A DNA stretch of 64,000 nt from Cryoendolithus antarcticus (taxonomy: Eukaryota > Ascomycota > Dothideomycetes > Cladosporiales > Cladosporiaceae), in contig NAJO01000028.1 of the NCBI GenBank assembly GCA_002077065.1, forward strand, positions 496,001-560,000, read 5' to 3'. The notes beneath the pieces are model-generated. The model was given only the letters and a program-made list of their open reading frames with translations, was not told the origin of the DNA and did not search any database. Shown here in pieces: positions 46,624 to 57,960 of this stretch. The number at the start of each line of letters is the position of its first letter. Position 1 is the stretch's first letter. The position numbers and the translations under genes were made by a program.

Positions 46624-48301
46624 ATGTCTAACAAGAGCGTCAACGCCACCATTCCTGCGCCTCACAGCTGGCAGCCATCAACTAACTGGGATGGGAACGA
46701 CGGATACTGGAACAGTTTCATCGTTCGTGTTGGCACGCCACTGCAAGACTTCCGCATCCTACCCAGCACTGCTGGCCAGGAGACTTGGGTGCTGAATCCA
46801 CAAGGCTGTGTAGACGAGGAGCACCCGCCTAGCTGTCCTTACGTTGGCGGTGCGATACCGCCGAGTGTTGGCCTCGATGTCAATACTAGCAGCACCTGGC
46901 TCTCAAACGGTATCTTCACCTTGAATGCGCAAGAGGAGCAGTTCGGCTACACTGGCAACGGCTTGTACGGGTTCCATACTGTTGTATTAGGCACCGATGA
47001 TCGGGCAATGAATTTGTCGCATCAAGTTCTCGCAAGCATGGCTGTAAGTGACGATCGACGACCAACGTCCTGTCGAGATTGATGCTCAGCAAATCGCAGG
47101 ACAAGTCTTACTTGCTAGGCCAATTCGGTCTAGGGCCGAAACCCATCAACTCCTTCAACGAGCCAATTCCAAACTATCTGACCACTCTTGTCAATTTTAG
47201 CACGATCCCGAGTCTGTCGTTTGGCTACACCGCTGGCGCTGCTTATCGCAACAAAATGCCCGCATCGCTGACCTTAGGGGGGCACGATAGCAATCGCTTC
47301 AGTCCCGCGAATCTGTCCATCACCATGAATGTTGACAACTCTCGCCCGTTGCAGATAGGTCTGCAACAGGTACAAGCTACAGGTACATCTTATAGGTGAC
47401 GTTGATCTCCTCCCTGAGGGCACCTTCCACTTTGTTGATAGCACGATACCTCACACCTGGTTGCCGCAGGATGCGGTCAATGCCTTCGTCAGCACCTTCG
47501 GTCCCTCGTACGACTCAAGCACGGGACTCTTCCTCATCAATGACACGGTGCGCGAGAGGAACCTGCAAGCCATGCCAAATCTTGGATCTCTCCTTCGGCG
47601 CATCGCTGAGTGGTGGACCGACGCAAACGATCTCGCTGCCCTACAGCGCCTTTGATCTGCAAGCGGGCTACCCGTTCTACGAAAACGCCACGAACTACTT
47701 CCCAATTAGGGTTGCTCACAACGATACACAGTACACCATTGGTCGGAAATTCTTCTAGGAAGCGTATGTGACCGCAGACTGGGAGCGGCAGAACTGTTCG
47801 ATCGCGCAGACTAGCTTCGACAAGCTCAACAACGAGCACTTGATTGCGATTAATTCCCCCACGCGAGAGACGGCAGCTACAACGATAGCACCGAACACGA
47901 ATACAAAGGGTCTGAGCAAAGGCGTGATTGCGGGCATCGCCATTGGCGCACTTCTCCTCACTGGAGCAGCCATCCACGCCGTCGTTTTCTGCATTCGACG
48001 GCGGCGCGAACAACAAGCACGGAATATTGCTGAGGATGATGCATCGAGAGGTACTACACACGGTACTCCTGCTTTACATGAGCACGAAGTCAAGCCGATG
48101 CTGCCGTATGCGAAACCCGAGATGCCATCTGACCATGCTGTCAACGAGCTGCCTGCTTCTGCTGATCCTGTCGAGGTTGACGGAAAGTCACAGGCAATCC
48201 CATCGCACTATCTTGAGCTGCCGGCAGGCTCTGACGCAGTTCTGGAGCATACAGTGAACCCGAATGCAAGAGAGCGGCAAGCCCGGGTATCATACATATA
48301 A
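46624..48301 (+). pseudogene. Broken pepsin-like (A1 family) membrane-anchored protein
   Basis: Exon 46624-47043 and an exon from 47100 (56-nt intron, GTAAGT...TCGCAG) encode WNSFIVRVGTPLQDFRILPS and TAGQETWVLNPQGC, as in the fungal pepsin-like family whose first catalytic Asp is lost. Then LPEGTFHFVDSTIPHTWLP (second DST site), NDTQYTIGRKFF and EAYVTADWERQNCSIAQ follow. A transmembrane helix (GVIAGIAIGALLLTGAAIHA) and a cytoplasmic tail end at 48301. Three lesions interrupt it: a frame change at about 47394-47400, another at about 47575-47590, and an in-frame TAG at 47756-47758 where the family usually has Gln. No intron fits these positions without deleting conserved motifs. No signal peptide is seen. 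It looks like a decayed copy; sequencing error could explain part of it. Confidence 0.6.
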
Positions 48302-48380
48302 TACAGAGGCCTTAAGATCGAACATATCACATACTGGCTGCTGGATGACATCGTCCGATCCCTCGCATGCTCATCAGGAG

Positions 48381-49189
48381 ATGGACCTCGATCCCGTCAA
48401 CGACTCTACAATGACAGTGCGCATCAATTACTGGCAGCCGGATGGTATCGTACGATGTCTTGCCGCCTCATAGAGAAACTTCGTAGGCCTCATGGCAGAA
48501 GGTGTCACTATTCTCAAGTACCCTCATGTCAAGACCCTTGACGCGAAGGAGGCGCTGCACGAGGAAGCAGCGCGTTACGACCGATTGGGCTCACATGAGA
48601 ATCTAGTGACGTACAAAGGTAATCACGCGGATCGACCGCTCTTCGCATATTGCGAGCGAGGCTCATTGCGAGACATGCTAGACGATGGGGTTGAGCTGAG
48701 GGATGAGCTCAGATTCAGGATCGGACAGCAGATCGTTCGCTGCTTGATTCGTCTGCACAGCCAGAACTTCATCCATTGTGACCTCCATACTAGCAACGTG
48801 TTCCTCACGGCCGCCTTCACTTCGAAGGTTGGCGACCTGCAAGGTCAGCTCTATCGCCCGGATGGCAGCATTGAAATGCCCACGATGTCGCATGAGAACG
48901 CCAAGTCACGGCAATCATGGGCAGGCGAGGATGAGTTTTCTATCAGGACAGTCATGTTCACACTGGGAACACGGCTGTACCATCTGTGGCATGGCGAAGC
49001 GCCCTTTTCAGATTTGGAGGAGCAGACTCAGGAGGGGAAGTGCAGGATAGGTGTCGCAATAGCGACTGGCAGGTTGATTTCGTGAGTGCGACTGGTGCTG
49101 ATGGCATCATTGCTCGGTGCTGGATCTCAGGATACGACAACATGGAAGCGGTATTGCGGGACACGCTGAGTTCAGCGGCAGATCGTTGA
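48381..49189 (+). pseudogene. Protein kinase-like protein, probable 3' frameshift
   Basis: A 57-nt intron (48417-48473, GTGCGC...CATAG) removes an early TAG and joins MDLDPVNDSTMT to RNFVGLMAEGVTILKYPHVK, which carries the ATP-site Lys. ARYDRLGSHENLVTYKG and YCERGSLRDML are helix C and hinge regions. HCDLHTSNVFL is the catalytic loop (HRD changed to HCD, Asp and Asn kept). VGDLQGQLYRPDG replaces DFG by DLQ. FTLGTRLYHLWHGEAPFSDL matches the F-helix area. The expected C-lobe end (GADGIIARCWISGYDNMEAV) lies in another frame from about 49065-49085. A one-base loss there is the simplest reading; a 47-nt intron with a GTGCAG donor is an alternative that would keep the gene intact but drop some likely conserved residues. 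Confidence 0.5.
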
Positions 49190-49379
49190 ATAGTCAGAGG
49201 AGTGACGAGGCGTCAGTGGGGACCTGACTGCATAATGTTGCATGGTCAACGCCAGTGCGATCTTGCATGTATGAGTCTTCTATTCACAGGATGCTAAAAG
49301 AGCTACGAAAACGCCATACATCGTCGGGTATCATGTCGAAAACTCCAAAGCAATGCTGCGCCCACTCCCTCCCTGTAGC

Positions 49380-51988
49380 CTACAGCGCATAATTCTCCGC
49401 ATGCAAAAACACCTCATCCCGTCCCTTATGCCTCCAAACCTCCCTCTGTAACCCCGCCACAGTCCTCGCAACATCAGTCCTCATAGCCGGCGGCCCACAA
49501 ACAAACACACAAATCCTCCTGCCCGTCCACTCCTCGCTCATCTCCCTCAACATGAACGGAATTTCCGGCCTGCCCCACTCCGTACTCCAGCCTGACTTCT
49601 TCGTCCGCAGAGCAGCGGGCATGAACGCGAAGCGCATGAGGTTCTTCTGGAACTCTGTTGGCGTGGAGGGGAAGCCGAAGTCTGCTGCTGCGGGCTGGCC
49701 GGTTTCGGTGTAGGTTTGCATGGCGTTTGCGGCGGTGTTCTGGGCGACGGAGATGTCTAGGCTGAGGTTTTTGGAGCGGCGTTTCTCGTGAAGGGTTGGG
49801 TGAGGGGGCAGATGAGGTGTTTCTTCGACCACTGTGCGCCCGTCTGGGGAGCGGGAGGGGACGCGGTCGGTAGATGGGCGAGTGTGAGAGGTATCTGGTG
49901 ATGGAGCTGCTAGGTGGCCACCGCGAGACGTGCTTCGCGTTGGACGAAGGTGGGCTTCTGGGAGGGGTTGCAGCCGATCCTGCTGCTCAGTCCGCAGCTC
50001 CTTCTCGCGGTCTGGATCTCCGGCTGCTTCGTCGCGGATCAGCGCTGAGTGACGATTGGACGAGGCTGTGGAGTAGCGGTTGCTTGCAATGTTCTGGAAG
50101 ACGTCGTTGACTTTGTCGTGGAACATCGCGCTGACGGGTCGATTCGGCGTTTGCACGCTCATGACTTTCCCTGTCGTGCTCTGTCGCTTCGCTGTCGTGA
50201 TGTAGAACTGGCAGTGCACGCTGTCTGGCGGCGCGTACTCTCTGCAAATGCGCAACTCCTCTTTGAACCACTCCATCGTTTCCGGTCGCTTCATTGCCCA
50301 AATGACATGCACAGTCTTCGTCACGGCCTTGGCATCCCGCATGCGCTTGATAAGGTCAAGCAGCTGCGAAACAAGGGCTGTGATACCACTGCCTCCTGCA
50401 ATCAGCACTACATGATCGAATGAGTCGAGTGTTCTTCGCATGCCACCGTAGGGCCCGTCAATGAACGCTCGATATGTGTGCCATGGTCCATGGTCCAGAG
50501 CGTTGTCCAGTACCTTCTTCGTAAACCCACCAAACGGTCGGAAAACAAGCACCATGTCCCGGTACTCCTCACCATATCCAGACGGAAACTCGTCACTACA
50601 GAGTGATGCGATCGTGAACGGGTGGTTCTCGAAGATCGACACTCCCGGTAATCGCAAGTACACATACTGACCAGGTCGCCATCGGACTTGCGTTGGAATC
50701 GTGATCTTGACTGCATCCTCCGGCAAGACTGTAACAGCAGCTTCCTCGCCTACAAGCCAGGACATGCGCCATGGTACACTCCAGTTCAGATAGAAGATTC
50801 GCATCGTATACGAGGCCAGCCATATTGCAGCGGTCGCCCAGAGATAAGCCCACGATGTCAGGTAGTTGTGGCAGTGCCAGAAGAGCATGCCCAAGAACAC
50901 AATGGAGAGAGGTACATGCACGATTACAAAGACTTCGTAGAATGCTCGGCGAAGAGGCGGAAGAGAGTGCAGACAAAGTAGTATCAGTGGTACGAGTGCC
51001 GCGATACCTAGTCGCGTGTCAGTTTCGTAGCACGTGCGACTCATCATCAGTAGTACGTACCCGTGCCATAGATATACCCGCCGTTCGCCGCGAAGTACGA
51101 CTGAAATACCCGTGTCCCTCCGTGCTCCCACAGTGGCTGGATGTAGAATGGTACCGTGTGGAGCAAGCTGAGAAGCAGACAGATGTACGCCAGCCACCGG
51201 TGCAGCACATTCAGCCGCTCGTGCCCAATCCCAGTGAGGATCGAGATGAAGTTGGCCTTCATACTCAGACCGACAATCCAAGGCATCATTGCAACCGCGA
51301 GCATACCTGCTCGAATGGCTAGTGGAGGTGAGCCGTATGTTATACTTTGCCAGTAGAGCGGCTGCGGGACAAAACAGTACAGCATCGTGAACGCCAGAGC
51401 TGCAAATACGATGCAGATTACGCCGATCGAGGGAAAGACAATTGGCCGCCAGCGCTTCTTCAGTCGAATGTTCGGTATCGGCCAGTAGAAGACCAATCGA
51501 CAGAGTGCTATCAGCTTGTTCATGAGCCCGTTCGAAGAGACAGACGACTGCGTCTTTGGAGGTGGCGGAAGTGTGCCATCTCGAGGGAAGAACTTATTGG
51601 TCGACTTGTCCGTGCTCAGCGCCGAGAGCTCGTAGTCTGTGTCCGGTGAAGCTGTCCTTGCACTGTTCAGAATCTCATCCTTGTGTAGTGCTGTTCGAAT
51701 CTTGTCTGTCCATAGATGGTACAGCCGGAAAACTATCGTCACCGCGAGTAGTATCACACAGAAGTACACCCATCCCAGCGCATATTTCCCAGACTGTGAC
51801 CAAGGGTCTACAGTGTTCGCTTCGATCAGTCCTGTCGGACTACTGGAGTTGTAAGGCACGTTGATGCGCTTCTCGAGATGCCATCGCTCGCTCTGGGGCG
51901 GCGACTCGTCCAGCAAGATTTGTTCATCTTCGAGTTCCTCTATTGAAAGCCCTGCGCGCCTGGCCAAAAGGTGCACCAAGGCCGGCAT
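49380..51988 (-). CDS. Ferric/cupric reductase (FRE family), transmembrane
   Basis: The predicted protein has 851 aa from exons 51988-51061 and 51007-49380 over a 53-nt intron (GTACGT...GACTAG). An N-terminal ectodomain and first helix precede the ferric-reductase membrane domain. Paired haem-ligand His are visible in GHERLNVLHRWLAYICLLLS LLHTV and in VFVIVHVPLSIVFLGMLFWH C. The FAD-binding HPFTIASL motif follows RWRPGQYVYLRLPG. The NADPH site includes GGSGITALVSQLL and CGPPAMRTDV near the C-terminus. A long disordered insert (about residues 610-710) sits within the NADPH lobe. The enzyme moves electrons from cytosolic NADPH to extracellular Fe(III)/Cu(II) for uptake. No permease or multicopper oxidase partner lies next to it. 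Confidence 0.9.
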
Positions 51989-53922
51989 CGTGGTTATGTC
52001 TCAGAGCCACCAACGTGGCGATTTCAGGATGGCGTTCCTGTCACAGCGGCCGCACGGAAGCTGACCGCTTCTTTCTCGAGTCTGACAGCTCGTCCAGTGC
52101 GCCTTCAAGGACGCAACCAGTACTCTCTTCTTCAACGTTTAGCAGTAGCGCTACATGCTATGCGCAGTCTTGCTATGCGAAATGAGATGCTCGATGCTCG
52201 CTGGAATGATGCAAGAGATGAGAGACAGAGAGAAAGCGGAGAACAGGAAAAGAAGTCGCACAAGCTGACCCGCGCGCGAGACGAGTGCGTGATACAGCAT
52301 GGATATATCCAGTTCATACCTCGTGCAGCACACATGCAGATGCGGAGCAGCGGTAGGCTCGCTGCAAGGCACGCTAGAGCACCTAGTCCAGACCCTGTCA
52401 CCTCAATGGGCACCGTTACCCTTGTCCACTCTGGGCATCACTCGATCGAGATATGCGATGCATGCGTCTTGAGCGCCTCCAACGTTCCGGCGAGATTTAC
52501 AACTGTTTCGCGCTTCCACGAGCAGCGCGATGGGCGGAGTGGAGAGCGCTTCGGCTGATCTCGAGATTGGATGTGATATGCATGTGGGGAGACGTCAACG
52601 CTTACTTCATGCAGGCCACAGCAGGGACCGAGCCGGCCGCCTCCGCCACAACCTTGCCCTGGTCGAGCCCTTGTTCTTTGCGTGGACACCGAATACATTG
52701 TCGACCATTGCAATAGCTGTAATGCTGGGTCACATACTGCAACGCTCAGTGTGTTTTGATGTCTTCGTGTCCTCGTGACTCCGACGTCGCTAAGGGCATC
52801 TCACCGCCACCCCATTCGTGCCGGGACGATCGGCAGATTGATCGTGCTCGCACACTCGATGGAGTCGATAGCGCTCGCGTACGTTCCACTGGAACGAATA
52901 GGGTGGCGAAGACGGCCCAGCGAGAAAGCACTCGCTGGCTGCATGATTAATGATTGCACAGCGTGGGGGGCCAGTGAGGTCGAGTGTGTAAGCGCTGGTC
53001 AGACCAGATCGGACTAGCGCTCGGACCGTGGACCTTTCGCTGTGCCAAGTAATTGGATCGATTGGCTATCGTCGATCTCGAGTCAATATGAGCTTGGCCA
53101 TCACGTACTTGACGGACGAGGGTCGAGACTCGAGAGCACGAGCACGGTGATAAAGCCATGTATTCGCTTTACACCAAAGCGTTGGGTCTTCCTATCTCTC
53201 CATCATGCATGTGCGAACACCCGGCGCCGCTACCACTTTCGTCACGAATGCCTCATCTCCGTACAGCTGTCGACGAGAAGCCAAGCGCGACAGTGACTTC
53301 TGTGCTGGCTGCTCACACAGCAACCATTGATGTCATACATCAAGCGCTCTACGGGCAGGCGTTACGCTGTCGGTGCTGTAGCATACTGTTCTGCAAATCA
53401 CGGTACCTGCAGACGCCGGAGGTGTTGGGTTTCATAATGCCGCGCATGTTGCATAACGTTCATGCAAGTCTACCGCTCCCTTGAACGTCCAGGCAAGCGC
53501 TTGTAGACGCGCTTCGCAAGCGGCATTGTTATAAGGACACATGAGGGCAGTGATAGATGCTATCGATGGTAGGGGCGTGGCTCTGCGAAGCGGTGGACGC
53601 TTGTCACTTCAAGTTCTGCAGACTCGATGCAGCCAAGCTGTAATTAACATCAGACCGCCTACCTTGCGATTGCTACTGCAGATGTCGAGCATTGTCGAAG
53701 TGAGGGCTCATCATAGTAGCCAAGTGGACTCATATCGGGGCCGACCAGGATCGATCGACATGACTCAGTGACTACGGCGCGCGAAACACACTTTCGCGAT
53801 ATATCCAGCTGTTCACTCCACAGAAAGTGGCGCCAAGAGCACATGTCAGACAACAGATGGCCTTCACATAGGCTCTAAAAAAATAGCCCAGACTTCCTCC
53901 TCCCTGATACATCATCGCAACG
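51989..53922. other. Gene-poor interval, 52.0-53.9 kb
   Basis: About 1.9 kb between the divergent ferric reductase and YIF1 genes, so it contains both promoters. No conserved coding frame, tRNA or repeat family was recognised. Confidence 0.5.
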
Positions 53923-55069
53923 ATGCAGCGTCCAGCTTACTCTTCCATACCGCCCGCCCAAAGCCCTCCTCTCCATCACCCAATTCCACAACACGTCTCG
54001 ACAGTACCCCATCTGCGAAGTCCACCTCCGCCGGTATCCCAAAACGGAGGCTATGGTTACGGGGACTCTCCACAAAGTCAAGGGCAGCAAGCTGGTGTGG
54101 CGGGCAACACAGGGAATAATATGCACCCGGCATTTGGTGGCTTCATGGACGATAACACAGCAAGGCTAGCCATGGGGTTTGCCGGGCAGGGCATAGCGGC
54201 CGGACAGCAGGTCATGGAGCAGAATGTATGCTGCAAAGGAGGGGAAGACAGTTTCCAAGTTGCATGACAGCTTCGCTGACTTGCCGACCAGTTCAACCGC
54301 TTCGTCAACGTCTCCGCCCTAAAACACTACTTCAACGTCTCGAACGCCTACGTCCTCCGCAAACTGCTGATCGTACTCTTCCCCTGGCGCCACAAACCCT
54401 GGTCCCGCCAAGTCTCACACAACTCCTCCTCCGCCTCCGGTAGCTCCGCCTCCTTCCTCCCTCCCCGAGAGGATGTCAATAGCCCTGATATGTACATTCC
54501 CATCATGGCGTTCACGACGTATGTGCTGTTGAGTACGCTGATCGCGGGCGTCAATGGCAAGTTCAAACCGGAGTTGCTAAGTAGTATGTTGGGGAACGCG
54601 GGAGGGAGTATATTGTTGGAGCAGGCTATACTGTGGCTGGGGAGGTACTTTCTGAGTATCAACTCGGAGAGTCAGTTCTACGATCTGATCTCGTATTCGG
54701 GGTATAAGTTTGTCGGGGTGATTGTCACGCTTGTCGTGGCTGCGTTCTCGAGCGGAGGAAGGAGTACGAGGGGATGGGTGGGGTACAGTGTTTTGGGCTA
54801 TACGTTCATGGCGAATGCGTTCTTCTTGGTAGGCTCTTCTCCAGTAAAGGGTGCAAGGACAGATACTGACTTCTAAGCAGCTTCGGTCTTTGAAGTACGT
54901 CTTGCTTCCCTCGGACTCATCGCCAGGTAATCCGAGCATGCAGACCATTGCGAAGGGACAGCGAAGAGGACGGATGCAATTCCTCTTCATTTATACCTAC
55001 GTTGTACAATTTGCGCTCATGTGGTGGCTAACGAGACTTGACTGGTCTCCGGTGAGGGCTGGCAAGTAG
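53923..55069 (+). CDS. YIF1: Yif1 family protein, ER-Golgi COPII vesicle traffic
   Basis: Predicted 342 aa from three exons: 53923-54225, 54292-54828 and 54881-55069 (introns 66 and 52 nt, donors GTATGC and GTAGGC). A Pro/Gly-rich N-terminus (MQRPAYSSIPPAQSPPLHHP) leads to FMDDNTARLAMGFAGQGIAAG and FNRFVNVSALKHYFNVSNAY V, the hallmark of Yif1. PWRHKPWSRQ and SPDMYIPIMAFTTYVLLSTL follow, with about five membrane helices in the rest. Yif1 pairs with Yip1 and binds Ypt-type GTPases in COPII vesicle budding and fusion. Both splices keep the frame and restore conserved sequence. Confidence 0.92.
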
Positions 55070-55262
55070 ACGACTGCTATCATCCGACGCATTGGGGCGG
55101 TCAAAGGAAGCATTGGTTGGGAGACGTTTGGTTTTTTGCAGCGTTCAAGCGAAAAGCTCTATTAGAGTCCTCATCATGAGACTCTTGAGCAAATCAGTTT
55201 TAGACACATTAGAACGTCAAAGCTATGATACAAGCGCCCCGTTGCCCTTCGATACCATGCCG

Positions 55263-55769
55263 TCATCTCAATGATCCCTTGATCTCATGTCGTCTCGCCT
55301 CTGCTGCTGCGTCTTCTGCGCGCTTTGCCTCGAGCATGGCTTGTACGCCTAGCTTGCGAGTCTTCTCGTCGTCTTCTTCCCAAGCTGTCCATACTGTTCG
55401 CGTGTGAGTGTACTCCCAGTGGTGAAGGATTGAAGGGGTGAACATACTTGGCTTGTCACTCTTCGAGTACTGCTTTAATCTCGTCACAAAGGTGTCGAAG
55501 TCTTCCTGCTTGCCTTTGCGGTTTTCGAGGGAACGTCGTTGGAGCTCGGGATTGTATCGCTAGTATCTCGTTAGATGACCATATGGATGCGGTCTGGAAT
55601 GGATGTGCGTACCGAGAAGAGCTCCTCTTCGGACGGTGTAACGTAGTAGATCAATGCTGGACCACCGATGCAGCAGCTTGCGCCTCTGCAACAAGTCAAT
55701 AAAGCATCCTTGTCAATGATCGTGGGTCTTATACGCTGCGATCATCTTCACCCACGTTATGGTCTTCAT
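55263..55769 (-). CDS. CBP4: Cbp4, mitochondrial complex III (cytochrome b) assembly factor
   Basis: The predicted protein has 116 aa from four short exons: 55769-55735, 55685-55613, 55559-55448 and 55393-55263 (introns 49, 53 and 54 nt). The spliced start [27 protein letters not shown] is the membrane-anchoring N-terminus of Cbp4. [20 protein letters not shown] and [24 protein letters not shown], ending in a charged helix, match the family throughout. Cbp4 works with Cbp3/Cbp6 to stabilise newly made cytochrome b in the inner mitochondrial membrane. The gene would be missed by simple open-frame searches because the exons are so short. Confidence 0.9.
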
Positions 55770-56024
55770 GGTGGCGGATCGACTGGGATCAAGATGAGGA
55801 TAGGCGCAAGAGTCGCTTCGATCCGGTCGATGGCTGAATTATCTTCAGTCCTCAGTATTCCTTCCGAGCAGATGACAGACAAGGGTATTGACCATATGTG
55901 TTTGTGTGTGCATATATGTCTCCATCGACCAAATGCATGACAACTTGGTAGCATCGGAGTTCAATGCCGAGCGTCCAGACTTCGAGCTTCATCCACTCCC
56001 TCCGAACTCACCATCTCTTGCTTT

Positions 56025-56555
56025 ATGCCCAACAATGTCTACCCGATGATCCAGACTGCAACTAAACTAGCATCTTCAGCCAAGAAGCTCCTCTACATCA
56101 ACTTCGACCCTCGTCCTCGGCCTCTCAACATCGCAACACTTGAGACTACACGCAACCTTGCGGATCCATTGAGCAAGCATCCATTCCATATACGCACGCA
56201 GAGACGGCTCGCAGCATTTGATCCGACGAAACTGCATTGGAGGGTCCTTGCACCCACGGGTCTGTCTAAGAGTGCTTACGTGCGTGATAAGGTTGGTAAG
56301 CGGGTCAAGGAGGCTTTCAAGGACGAGTTGAGGAGACAGGGATGGGGACCAGATGGACGACGTATCGCAGTGGACGGCGCTGGAGCTGAGCAGGAGCGAG
56401 ATCTGTGCGGTGCGGCGTTGATTGGAGTGGTCAAGGATCCGATTGCGATCACGGCGAGCATGACTGCCGTGAGGGAGAGTGTCAGTCAGGCTGTAAGGAA
56501 GATTGTACAGGAGCAAAGAGGGGAGAATGAGAGTCACAGGAAACGTGGTCGATGA
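56025..56555 (+). CDS. Unknown basic protein, 176 aa
   Basis: A single exon starting MPNNVYPMIQTATKLASSAK K. Visible features are LLYINFDPRPRPLNIATLET, RRLAAFDPTKLHWRVLAPTG LSKSAYVRDKVGKRVKEAFK DEL, and a basic C-terminus QEQRGENESHRKRGR. The N-terminus is Ser/Lys/Ala-rich and could be a mitochondrial presequence, and the middle resembles small basic organelle proteins. I do not recognise the family. The start could also be the Met at position 8. The codon pattern and absence of low complexity suggest a real gene. Confidence 0.55.
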   Translation: MPNNVYPMIQTATKLASSAKKLLYINFDPRPRPLNIATLETTRNLADPLSKHPFHIRTQRRLAAFDPTKLHWRVLAPTGLSKSAYVRDKVGKRVKEAFKDELRRQGWGPDGRRIAVDGAGAEQERDLCGAALIGVVKDPIAITASMTAVRESVSQAVRKIVQEQRGENESHRKRGR

Positions 56556-56731
56556 GGTGATTTCCTTGATGATACATCTACGGCTGTAGTCCTCTACTGC
56601 CTCCCTCATACCCAGCTATGAAGTGCTCAGCACTGGATCAGCTAGAACACCGGTCTCCGGACCGCTTAGCTACCTCCCTGAAGCACATCCGCGAGTCTTC
56701 ATCGCCAATTGACCGATGCAACGTCGATACG

Positions 56732-57960
56732 TTAGCCTACCGAGCCTTGCCACACCAGCTTCGTCTTCTTGGCCCTCGGACTGCTCCGCTCCTCGATCTC
56801 TTCGATCGACTCCAGCTTACGCTTGCCTCCTGCTTCAATCTTGATCGTCGGGATGGCGACCAGCTCACTCCACCCTCCTGACTGCTCCCACACCCAGTTG
56901 GCCGGGCTTGACTTGGTGTCAAATCCGAGCTCCCAGCATGCCACGGCTTCCTGCTCAGGCTGAGGCGTGTAGCTCGCGGATGTGCCTGTGACAGAACGAT
57001 CCCTCCAATCGGAGTCATCGTACGAGACGTTTCGCGGGTGACGACAGCCTTACTGTAGCCCGCCGTCTTCCCATACGACGCATCCCACGCCTGAGGTGTC
57101 ATGGATTGACTGGACGCCAGGCGCTTTATGTGCGCCGAAGCCTTCATCGCCAGCCTTCGCGGTCCCTCTTCCTCGCTCACAGCCATCATGCTCGCCAACT
57201 GCCTGTCCATTCTTGCCTCTTTGTCGGCAATATGGGCAGCATGGTTGCCTCCCTTCACGGGTGCGATGAAGCCCTTGAACTCAGGGAAGCGGCAGCCGGT
57301 ATGTCGCCCCTGCTCATAACGTGCTTGAGCGCATTCCAGCGCTATCTTCGCCTCGAACTCTTCAGTATTGTCGCCAGTGAGCCTCGCTCTATTATGAAGC
57401 TTTTCACACAGGGCGCGAAGTGCACTTCGATCAAGGTTCAGTGCCGACCGAATGGCGGCTTTGGTCTCTTTGATCTCTCCCGCGTTGCGCAAGCGATACG
57501 GTGGCAGCTCCTCGCGTGTTGGTTTCGCTGCCTCTGGAGCTGGTACCTGCTTTGGAGGCCTGACAGGCGGCGTACCACCTCTAGTCGACTGCTTGGGTTT
57601 ACTCTCTGGCGTGTACTCCACACGAGGCACTGGCTCTTCGAGTCGGGCCTCCTGTTTGATCTTCACATTTTCGAGCTTCACTATCGGACCTTCAACCGCC
57701 TCGGTCTTGATATCCCGCTTGATTACTGGCGCCTGTACAGGAAACGGCTCTTCGCTATGGATTCTGTCTTTCAGCTTCACCCCTCTGGACTTGATCTTTG
57801 GGGTGCTCGCGACGCTCTCTACCGTTTTTGGCTTCATCACTGGCGTTTCCGAGCGTGGCGGCTCTGGAGTGGGTGTGGCTTTCTTAATCTTGATGCCTCT
57901 CTGCTGCCTCTCTGGAGGCTCTTCGACGTTACCTTTCCGTTTTGCCGCGGCGGAAGGCAT
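56732..57960 (-). CDS. Unknown nuclear-type protein, 386 aa
   Basis: Two exons, 57960-57054 and 56985-56732, joined over a 68-nt intron (GTAAGG...GTCACAG). The join gives GKTAGYSTSASYTPQPEQEA VACWELGF, with the C-terminus ANWVWEQSGGWSELVAIPTI and KKTKLVWQGSVG. The N-terminal about 150 residues are Lys/Pro/Glu-rich with many basic patches (MPSAAAKRKG, RGIKIKKATP, VKIKQEARLEEP) and are probably disordered and nuclear. The middle is helical and conserved-looking (EELPPYRLRNAGEIKETKAA, LCEKLHNRARLTGDNTEEFE, GRHTGCRFPEFKGF, and a long charged helix). No known domain is recognised. A long open frame on the opposite strand over this gene is a shadow. Confidence 0.7.

Noticed and set aside
48471..48473. 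TAG read as an early nonsense mutation in the kinase-like gene
   Set aside because: It is the acceptor end of a plausible 57-nt intron (48417-48473) with matching phase, so I do not count it as a lesion.
56986..57053. Apparent frameshift in the unknown nuclear-type protein
   Set aside because: A 68-nt intron with a good GTAAGG donor and TCACAG acceptor restores the frame.
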